The notes beneath the pieces are model-generated. The model ran no database searches, was not told where the DNA came from, and was given only the letters and a program-made list of their open reading frames with translations. This document shows, in pieces, positions 8,324-16,400 of a DNA stretch of 64,000 nt (the first letter of the stretch is position 1; each line of letters begins with the position of its first letter). The stretch is from DASSFG01 sp035547915 (GTDB lineage: Bacteria > Planctomycetota > Planctomycetia > Pirellulales > JAICIG01), in contig DASZTS010000039.1 in assembly GCA_035547915.1 (NCBI GenBank), forward strand, positions 62,001 through 126,000. Reading direction: 5' to 3'. The position numbers and the translations under genes are program-made.

Positions 8324-9979
8324 TTATGCGCTGGCGAGTTCGGCGGCCTTTCGCCGAATCAGGTCGGACAGGGGAGGGATGTCATGGAGATCGTGTATGC
8401 GATCCCGAAGATAACGCCAGAAGGTCAGGCCCAGCTTCCGGCAGGTTGTCTTCAGGCTGAGAAAGGTATCTCGACAAGGCCGGCCCGCGTCACTTCGCGT
8501 CCCGGCGCTGATCTTCCGCCTCTTAACGTACTGCCGAATGTCGTTCTCCGACAGATTGTTGTGCAGCGGAATGTCTGGGCGGTCGAGAACCAACAGCAAC
8601 TCCGACTTCTTGCCGTGAATCTTCTCGAGTGCCTCGTTCAGTTCAGACCAGCCCGTCTTCGTCAGGAAGAGCCGGTCGAAGTCGGCCTCCAGGCGCGTCC
8701 GCCGCGTCGATGTCGGCGATTCACGATAGGCTTTCAGTCGCTGATAGTAGTTCCAGATCGCATCCCGGGCCGCTTCGTGTGCCGCACGTTGGACGGCCGT
8801 GAGCGGGATCAGCTGCGCGACGTGCCGTTCCATATGCACCCAACACAAGGCGTGCAGGAAGGCCAGCAGCTTGAATTGGGCAGCATCGTCGCTGATCAGC
8901 ACCAGATCGCTGTAGAGGTTCTGCGCCAGCAAGTTGGCCCACAAGGCGCCTTCGGTTACCAACCGCCGCAGTTCCGCCGACTGGATCTTCCAGGCCTCGA
9001 GCTGCGCCGCCCAGGATTTGTCATCGTCGTAGAACCAGCCCGTCTCCGATTTCAGCCGCGCGAGGAGCTTTTGGGGAACCTCGAAGCACTCCAGGTAGAA
9101 CAAGGCGTCGTTGTTGAACAGGTAGCCCGGATGAGGCGAGAGCAAGATTTTCAGGAAATTGACGCGGCTCTTGGTGTCGGTCGTGAAGAACGAGGCGAAC
9201 AAATCGTTGCCGATGTGCAGCGTGTGCGCGCCTTTGCCGCCGTGTTTGGCGGAAGTGTCGTCGGTCTGCAGGTACGTCGAGACTTCACGGGCGGCGGGCA
9301 GCAGGCTGTCTTTCTCCTGATGGAACGCCTCGTGCCCTTCGGTCAGCAGGCGATTGACCTGCCCGACCGAGATGTCCACTCCCAATTCCAGCAACTCCTC
9401 GTGCAACAGCGGCTGTGTGACGTGGTTATGAAAATGCTGGTACAGCATATGTTGCCTGAGCGTCGGACCGAAATGCGAGGCGACCTTCTCCGGCAAGGGG
9501 GCGGTGACGATCTTTCCATCCGGCAGTTGGTAGCGGCCACGGCGATAGCGCGTGTTGTGCGGCTCGACCAGCAAATCCTGGACGGTGAAATCCTGATAGC
9601 CAAGGAATTTCGTCCCGTCCGGCAGGCCGTACAGCGGCAGCCGTACCGTCTCATGAATGACCAGGTTCTGCGTCTTGGAGCGTTTGGCGGAGCCGGGCCG
9701 TTTTCCTTCAAGCGTATTCGACTTTTTCTTCTCGCCCGACGCCGATGGCGGGCCGCTGGGATCATTCAGCGGGCTGGGGCCCGGTTTACGTTTCGGCTTA
9801 TCCGGCAATCCTTTCAGCCGCCGCACCTCCTCTTCCAGCTGATCGATCCGCAGCTGCTGTTGCTGCATCGTCGCCCGGTCCTGCTCAATCAGGCGCAGCA
9901 GCGCCTCAACCAGCGGAGTTCGTTGCTCCGCAGGAATCTCCACGCCGAAAAGCGTCTCTGCGCCAGGCTTCCCTGCCAT
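8324..9979 (-). mobile_element. tnpC: IS66-family transposase (TnpC), apparently intact
   Basis: 551 aa, normal IS66 TnpC length. The N-terminus has a coiled-coil (QQQLRIDQLEEEVRRLKGL) with a Pro-rich basic linker. The DDE_Tnp_IS66 core shows the three acidic positions in YLQTDDTSAKHGG, LVLISDDAAQFKL and HNNLSENDIRQYVKRRKISA. The C-terminal IS66_C-like tail (FWRYLRDRIHD) is present. No tnpA or tnpB is seen beside it. I could not identify convincing terminal inverted repeats, so only the gene is delimited. WD40-gene remnants lie on both sides. Confidence 0.9.
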
Positions 9980-10038
9980 ACCGAAAGCAAAACATCATGC
10001 GCAGTTTTCGTAAAGACCGATTTCCACGGGGTTATTGA

Positions 10039-10095
10039 GAAGTGACGCCGCATGGTCGCAACCGCCTCGGACTTCTCGATCAAGCTATCTATGGG
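10039..10095 (+). pseudogene. short WD40-tail remnant right of the IS66 gene
   Basis: Read from about 10050, bases translate to RMVATASDFSIKL, matching the last WD40 blade of the 4176 protein (HVATASEDFSIKLWDL). A related but shorter and damaged version (GRMVTSQSHGG) occurs at about 8218-8245 left of the transposase. Too short to be a gene; it is evidence that the IS sits inside WD40 debris. Confidence 0.4.
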
Positions 10096-10183
10096 AGTAG
10101 AGAGGAGCAGGTCGTCGGCGGCGAGCGTTGTCCGCGGCGTCCTCGCCCATCTTCGGCTCTGAGACGCCTCAACCGCATGGCGA

Positions 10184-11914
10184 TCAGGCTAGCTCCCATG
10201 ATCCGTAGACGAGCGATGGAGAGCAGATCGTATAAGCCAGTGATGCAGATCGCGAGATTAGGTTAAGTATCTGCGGGGGTAGTTCGATTTCCGAAAAGAC
10301 AGTGGCCCAGGCCGCCGCGATGTTCCTCCCACCACAGCCATTCCAGAGGCCGACAATGATTGCTGGGTCAGGGCTTGCGGAATCACCTAATCGATCCATA
10401 ACCGGTAATTCAACTTGGGCGTTGAACACGGAAATGAAGCCACATTGTCTCCGGCCATATCCCGGCCCACCGACTTGTTTTGCCACTATGAAAAACGCTC
10501 CGTCAACAATCCTGGCGTCTTCGATAGAGTACACTTGATCGCGTTCGTTGATGATCTGGCCGTGCTTTGTTACTAGTCCATCGCCGCGTTCTGGCAAGGT
10601 TAGGCCGATTGTCTCTTGATACCACCTGGTTTCGGCTGCTCCCGCGCCATCCGGTCGGAACAAATAATACCCGAAGCGGAGACGTTCATAAAACCCGCGG
10701 TTTATAGGAAGTGGTTGCAGGGTAACCCCATTCCTAACTATCCTTTCTATGACTCTGTGGCCGGCTATGTGCGACTGGTCCTCCATATCACCCAGTCCTT
10801 CTTGAAGTCTGTCAACGATAGATTCGGCTATGCCAGTACGGCGATTGACTTCGGCACACGATGCGAGCGCAGTCTTACTTGGACGCACCGTCTTGCTACT
10901 TGGAGGAGGCTCGACAATCGCGGTCTTACTTGGACGTGTAGCCCTACCGCTTGGAGGAGGGGCGACAGGCCGCCTGTAAACCGCAGCAATTCGAAGCGCG
11001 GTCAAATCATCGCCGACATGAGCCGGTAGGGTCTTGTAGAATACCTCACAAGCTAGTTGCATCGCATCAAGGTCACGACCGATGAGGGGAACGATAGCCA
11101 CATCGGCAATTTTTGCACGCACCAGCTCGATCACCGACTGGAATGAGGACGCCTGGATGTGTCGGTTGCCGACAAAGTAGATTCCGTGGTCGACAAGGTG
11201 GTCTATCAGCGGTTGCTTGTCTTGACCGATCGTTGCACATCGATACCTCACGATCTCCTTGAAGTGGATGTTTTCGGCTGGCATCCACGGCGGAGCGCCC
11301 TTGAGCGACGTAGCACATAGCTGAACGATGTGCTCATCATGGCTGATCAGGGCAAGGGGGAACGCCGGCCCGATTTCTCTTAAGATGACGCCAGAAGCTC
11401 GCTTCAGCTTCGCCGTCCTCTGGGGTAAGGCCCAACACAAGAGCAGGTCCAAGCGCCCTGCGAGCAAGTCTCGGATCTCGCGGTTGTCGTGAAACACAAC
11501 GCCCGTCGATAACTCGAATTCTGTGCTCGGAGAAGAAGATGAATTCGCGTCTGCTTGGGCGTTGCGCCGGGAGTGGTTGAGTATCGAGAGGAAAAAACTG
11601 TTCTGGATGAGAGAGTGAGCCAGCTTGACACGTGCGGGTCGGGGGATGTTTGTTGGCTGCGTAAGGCAGCGTTTCAGGCGAGCCAGAAGCCTTTCGCCAT
11701 TAGGCAAAAGGCAGGTGTCCTGGGAACCGGTCGCCCGGTCGACGAGCTTCTCACCCCTGAAGTTCTCAAGATGCGAAATGACTTCGCTGACGGTTTGCGG
11801 CGATATTCGCATCATCTCCGCGATTTCGCGGATTGATTTCCGCGCCTTGATGTTCTCCGCGATTTGCAAGAAGCGTCCGAGATCATCGGCAGCTCCAAGA
11901 TACGACCGCGCCAT
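10184..11914 (-). CDS. LysR-type HTH regulator with an extra unknown C-terminal domain
   Basis: 576 aa, much longer than the roughly 300 aa of normal LysR proteins. Residues about 10-80 form a winged HTH (SIREIAEMMRISPQTVSEVI...ERLLARLKRCL). Residues about 95-310 resemble the LysR ligand-binding fold (VVFHDNREIRDLLAGRLDLL, later VRAKIADVAIVPLIGRDL). A Pro/Ser-rich linker with a duplicated 17-residue unit follows. Residues about 360-576 are a separate beta-rich domain (ERLRFGYYLFRPDG, ARIVDGAFFIVAKQVG, FISVFNAQVELPVMDRLG) that I do not recognise. ATG 11914 has a GAGGG site. Likely a ligand-responsive regulator; target unknown. Confidence 0.7.
   Translation of the reverse strand: MARSYLGAADDLGRFLQIAENIKARKSIREIAEMMRISPQTVSEVISHLENFRGEKLVDRATGSQDTCLLPNGERLLARLKRCLTQPTNIPRPARVKLAHSLIQNSFFLSILNHSRRNAQADANSSSSPSTEFELSTGVVFHDNREIRDLLAGRLDLLLCWALPQRTAKLKRASGVILREIGPAFPLALISHDEHIVQLCATSLKGAPPWMPAENIHFKEIVRYRCATIGQDKQPLIDHLVDHGIYFVGNRHIQASSFQSVIELVRAKIADVAIVPLIGRDLDAMQLACEVFYKTLPAHVGDDLTALRIAAVYRRPVAPPPSGRATRPSKTAIVEPPPSSKTVRPSKTALASCAEVNRRTGIAESIVDRLQEGLGDMEDQSHIAGHRVIERIVRNGVTLQPLPINRGFYERLRFGYYLFRPDGAGAAETRWYQETIGLTLPERGDGLVTKHGQIINERDQVYSIEDARIVDGAFFIVAKQVGGPGYGRRQCGFISVFNAQVELPVMDRLGDSASPDPAIIVGLWNGCGGRNIAAAWATVFSEIELPPQILNLISRSASLAYTICSPSLVYGSWELA
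10872..10973 (-). repeat. tandem 51-bp repeat, two copies, inside the LysR-like gene
   Basis: Bases 10872-10922 and 10923-10973 begin with the same GTCTTACTTGGACG and each carry TTGGAGGAGG at the same offset. The period is 51 bases, so the frame is kept and the protein gains a second PPPSxxxxRPSKTA unit. It lies in the linker between the ligand-binding-like and C-terminal domains, where length changes are tolerated. Confidence 0.7.
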
Positions 11915-12252
11915 GCACGAAAACCCTCGGAAGGCTGTTGCGAACCGGATCAGGGGAGAACCAGTTCAAACCATTGTGTCGATCAGTCGACAACGTCGGA
12001 GGTGGATTGTCAGCTCCACCGCCGGGGGGGCAAACGCAAAACTATCGTACCGCTAATAAAAGCAAAACATTCAGTCATTAGGCTTTCCGCAATTGAACGA
12101 CACCACACAGGCATTAAATGTTGGTCATCGCATCCGAACAGCTGTCAGCCTGTCTTGTTGGTGGCCGATACGAGGCACCTCATTAAATCTAGCCGGTAGA
12201 TTGGGGGCTTGCAAGGCAAAGCGGGCATGTTTTCAGGCGAGGAGCTTCTCAA
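11915..12252. other. intergenic region upstream of two divergent genes
   Basis: Contains the promoter regions of the LysR-like gene (leftward) and the 12253 gene (rightward). No coding sequence is recognised; a G-run (GGGGGG at about 12022) and moderately AT-rich patches are the only noticeable features. No clear operator symmetry was found. Confidence 0.35.
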
Positions 12253-12615
12253 ATGAGACAGTTGAGAAAATTTTTCATGCGCCTGCGCAGTCGCTCTCGA
12301 GCGAGAATGCTCGCACGGCAGGCGGCTGTTGCCTGCGCAGCCCTTCGTGGGAGGGTGATCAAGACGATTATTGCGTGTCCGAAGCAGAAGCCCGCGACTA
12401 TGATGAACCGGTGGCGCGACGACCCAGAGGCGTTCGAACTCGCAATCACAGGAGTCGTCCTGTTCTTCCTGTACCGACGGATCTATGACGTTGCGTCTGT
12501 GGCCGATATGCTGAGTGTTCCGCGGGGAGCCGTCGAGAACATCATGAGCCGGGAGCGGCGGGCCCTCGCGATCAAGGCCGAGATCATTCGTAACGCGAGT
12601 TGCGGCGAGAATTGA
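12253..12615 (+). CDS. small protein with HTH-like C-terminus, unknown function
   Basis: ATG 12253 follows GAGGAG at good spacing. The 120-aa product has a very basic N-terminal third (RQLRKFFMRLRSRSRARMLA) and a more ordinary C-terminal part (AFELAITGVVLFFLYRRIYD, then VASVADMLSVPRGAVENIMS). The latter resembles an HTH of sigma-70 region 4 or transposase type. It could be a small regulator. Evidence is weak and no partner is obvious. Confidence 0.45.
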   Translation: MRQLRKFFMRLRSRSRARMLARQAAVACAALRGRVIKTIIACPKQKPATMMNRWRDDPEAFELAITGVVLFFLYRRIYDVASVADMLSVPRGAVENIMSRERRALAIKAEIIRNASCGEN

Positions 12616-12783
12616 TTAGTTCGTGACGAGGTATGATGAGCCACCTGCCTCTATTTGTGCCAAGGTCGCTCTGAGCATTCTAGTCCGGCGACTTAACACT
12701 GGACCGCTGTGAGAGACGTGACGGAGGAATGGAGCAACTCGGCGCTGAATGGGCGACACCCGAATAGCGCCCGCCAGCAAGAG

Positions 12784-13104
12784 TCATCGTGAAAGATCGT
12801 CATCGCTCTCCTGGCCTCTATGGTCATCGACAAACATTTTCATTATTAACCTATTCAGCGCCCGGGCGAGATGCTGGAGCCTGAAGTCAGAGGCGTGCGA
12901 TTTTAAGAATTCGGCTGCCTGGAACGAATCAAAGCCGTGTCGCGCACAAATCGTATGGTAGTCAAGAAAGTCGCGATCGAGTTGCGACTTCGGTCGCCAC
13001 TCGCCGTATTCGTCAGCAGGGCCACCGGCGCCCTTGTCCGGCGAAAACATTACGGCGGAAAGCAAACGCACCGTAGCGGGATGTCTTATAATTCTTGAAA
13101 TCAT
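12784..13104 (-). CDS. hypothetical protein (106 aa)
   Basis: ATG 13104 has a GGAG site at suitable spacing on the minus strand. The product is mostly helical (FLDYHTICARHGFDSFQAAE, then FLKSHASDFRLQHLARALNR). No signal peptide, membrane segment or recognised motif. It converges with the 12253 gene, with a gap of about 170 bases. It could be a real orphan gene of the element or a chance ORF. Confidence 0.4.
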   Translation of the reverse strand: MISRIIRHPATVRLLSAVMFSPDKGAGGPADEYGEWRPKSQLDRDFLDYHTICARHGFDSFQAAEFLKSHASDFRLQHLARALNRLIMKMFVDDHRGQESDDDLSR

Positions 13105-13338
13105 GAAGGAATCTCCAGCAAGTCCAGCACGCGAAAAGGTGGCCCTTCGCCATGTCGTCGAGTATCGTTAAGATCGCTCTGACATTTGTTTGATCAACGC
13201 AGTAAGGGCTTGATGATCGGTTAGCGCATGGTGGTTGTCAAGGGAAAGATGAAGGTAGCGTGGTCGTGGGCCAATCGCAATGAACGAAGGCGTTGCATTG
13301 GTCGCTTACGTTTGAACGACGCCAGCAGCGGAAGCACC

Positions 13339-13424
13339 TACGACCGCTAGAACATTGCTGAGCTGCCTCGCATCGTGCTGCTTTACGACCGCTAGAACAT
13401 GCTGAGCTGCCTCGCATCGTGCTG
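13339..13424. repeat. short tandem duplication at the 3' end of the methylase-helicase gene
   Basis: The segment TACGACCGCTAGAACAT...GCTGAGCTGCCTCGCATCGTGCTG occurs at 13339-13380 and again at 13384-13424, differing by one extra T. The right-hand copy holds the last codons and stop of the minus-strand gene ending at 13392; the left-hand copy is a downstream duplicate. It is probably a replication-slippage scar. Confidence 0.75.
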
Positions 13425-16400
13425 TTTCCTTCGCCGCACGAAGTCGCGGTAGGTGGGTTGCGGCATCGTAGGGAATATCGGCTCCGGGTCAGGCGGGTGA
13501 GTGGCTTCCGGCAGCGTGATGGGTTCGGGGACCGCGGGAGCAACCGCCTCCGCCGGTGCGGCGGCCTCCTCGGTCGTTGTCGGCTGCTCAGCTTCGGGGC
13601 GTTTCGGCATCCGGTGGCGGATGCGCGTGGTGACCGGCTCGACGGCGGCGATCGGCCCGCGGGTTCCGGTGCGCTCCGCCGTCGCGTCGATCGTGTTGGC
13701 GGCTTTCAGTGCTTTGATCCGGTCGGCCAGCTCGTGGGCGGGCGGATGTGCCTCCGCGCCTTCCTCAACCGCTTCGTTCGACAGTACCGCCTTGAGACAG
13801 TTCCGCAAGTGAGTCAGTTGACTGAGATAGTTCTCATGCGCGAATTCTGCCCCAAAGCGAGACTGGTAGTCCCGTAGCTGTGTCTCGGCCAGCACCAGTT
13901 CATCGCGGGTCCCAGTGAGCCGTTCCTCATAGCCCTTCATCAGCCGCAGCACTGCGTTCACGAGGGCACGCGGGCCGAAATGGTCGCGGGCCATGGCCTC
14001 GCGGCAGGTGGTGGCGCCTTCGATGATCAACTCCGGTCCGGCCTGCGGCCTGAGCAACAGGCCGAACCGAAGTCCGCGGCAGAGCCCAATGTCGACGTGG
14101 CGCGGCTCACGAACCCCTTCAGGCAGGGTTCGTAAACGGTTAGCGAGCACGTCGAGAGCTTCGTCGGATGGGCAGCGCCGCCCGCCGATCGTCATAAGTT
14201 CGTCAGCGTGGGCGGCCATGGTGTGGATATCCTGTTCGAGGCCGGCGATGCGGGCGTTCAGTCGCTCGATTTGCTCCGGCAACTCGCGCAGGTTGCGGCG
14301 GGCCACGTACTGCTCGTCGGCATGGTTGCGCTTCAGGATGGCGAGCCGCTGCAACTCGGCGTCGGCCTCGGCGAGGGTCAGGACGGCTGGGTTGCCAGAT
14401 GCAATGGCCTTCACCTCAGCATAGCTCAGCTCCTGGCCGCCGATGTCTTCAGCGCAGCGCACGCCGCTCGTGCCGTTCATCACCTGGGCGATGAAGCGTG
14501 CCTTGGTCTCCAAAGCCTGCCACATGTACGCGTCAAAACTTTGTTCCGTCACGTAGCGATAGATGGCAACCTCTTCGTTCTGATTCCCCTGCCGAAGAAT
14601 ACGACCTTCGCGCTGCTCGACCTCGGCCGGCTTCCACGGCGCGTCGAGATGGTGCAGAGCGACCAGGCGTTTCTGCACATTGGTGCCGGTACCCATCTTC
14701 GAGGTGCTGCCCAGGAGGATCCGCACCGCGCCGGAGCGCACCTTGTCGAACAACGCCTGCTTCTTGGCATCGCTTTCAGCCTCGCCGATCGTGGCGATCT
14801 GGTTAGGCGGAATGCCATTTGCCACAAGCTTCTCGACGATGTCGTCATAGACGCAGTAGCCCCACTTCGTCGGCTGCACGCCCATGTCGCAGAAGATAAG
14901 TTGCGTGCCGAGGGTCGGAGCGGTGCGTTGCCAGGTTGAGGTGACCCGCTCGACCAAGGCGTTGATCTTCGAGCCGGCGAAATCACCAACATCGCTTGAC
15001 AGTAACCTTCCATCGAGAGCCAGCTTGCGGCCATCGGTGGTGATGGCCAAAGCATTGTCGAGCCGGGGGTCGACGCGCTCCGAGCGGATGCGCTCGTAGC
15101 GTCTGACCAGTTCGTGCTGCTCCATTGCCTGCTCGTCCGACATTGGGCAGGCGACCGTGATCGGCTTACCGGTTTCGAGCCTCGGCCGCGGCAGGTCGAG
15201 CATGTCGGCCGTCTGGACGTCCGAGAAGCTACGGAACATCTGCTGCAGTTCCGGCAGATTGATGAAGCGGGCGAAGCGGCTGCGCGGCCGCAAGCTCGCG
15301 CCGTCCGGAGAAATCTCCATCGTGTCGACCACCTCACCGAACGTGCCGGCCCACCCATCGAAATGCTCAATGCCACGTGACTTCAGGCCCTCCGGGTCGA
15401 GGAATCGCTGCACGTTGTACATCTCGACCATCGTATTGCTGATCGGCGTGCCGGTGGCGAAGGTGACGCCGTGGCCGGGATGCAGGCGGTGCAGATACTG
15501 GCATTTCATGTAGAGGTCGAAGGCGCGCTCGGAGCCTCCGGTCTGGATGCCGGCGACGCGCTCCATCTTCGTCGGCGTCTCCAGGTTCTTGAAGTAATGC
15601 GACTCGTCGATGAAGAGGTGATCGACGCCGAGCTCGTCGAACACCAAGCCGTCGTCTTTCTTGTCGGAGGCGAGCAGGTCTTTAAGCCGCTCCTCGCGGG
15701 CCGCCTTCTGCTTCTCGATGGTCTTGATCATGTTGCGGGCCGCACGGCCTTCCCGTGAGTTTGCCGCATGCTCGCAGAGCAGCCGCTCATACTCAGCGAT
15801 CTGGCCCTTAAGGAACTCGGCTTGGTAGCCGCGTGACATGCCAATGCGCTCAAACGACGAATGAGTCACAATGATGCCGTCCCAATCACCGCTGGCAATC
15901 TTGGCGGTCAGCCGCTTGCGGCGCTCGCGCGTCAGGTCGTCTTTCGTCGCGACCAACAACTTGGCGGTCGGGTAAAGCTGCATGAATTCGCGGGCGAACT
16001 GCTCCAGCATGTGGTTTGGGACCACGTACATGGTTTTCTTGGCAAGGCCAGCCTGCTTCAGCTTCATGCCGGTCGCGGCCATCGTGAATGTTTTGCCGGC
16101 ACCGACCACGTGGGCAAGCAGCGTATTGCCGCTCGACATGCCGCGCCACACCGCGTCCTCCTGGTGCGGGCGCAGGGCGATCGTCTTGTTCATGCCGGGA
16201 AAGTCGAGGTGCGATCCGTCGAACTGTCGCGGCCGCAGATTGTTGTACGTGTCGTTGTAAAGGCGGACTAAACGCTCGGTGCGGTCGGGATCGGTGAACA
16301 CCCAGGCGCGGAACTTTTCCTTGATGAGACGTAGCTTCTCGCGGGCAGCCAGCGTCTCGGACTGGTTGACGACACGGGTTTCCTTACCGTCTTCCATGAT

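Noticed and set aside
8384..10045. 553-codon plus-strand ORF opposite the IS66 transposase
   Set aside because: Exact antisense shadow of tnpC, kept open by high GC at third codon positions; no sensible motifs.
10872..10973. Possible CRISPR-like repeat
   Set aside because: Only two in-frame tandem copies without spacers, inside a coding region; explained as a protein linker repeat.
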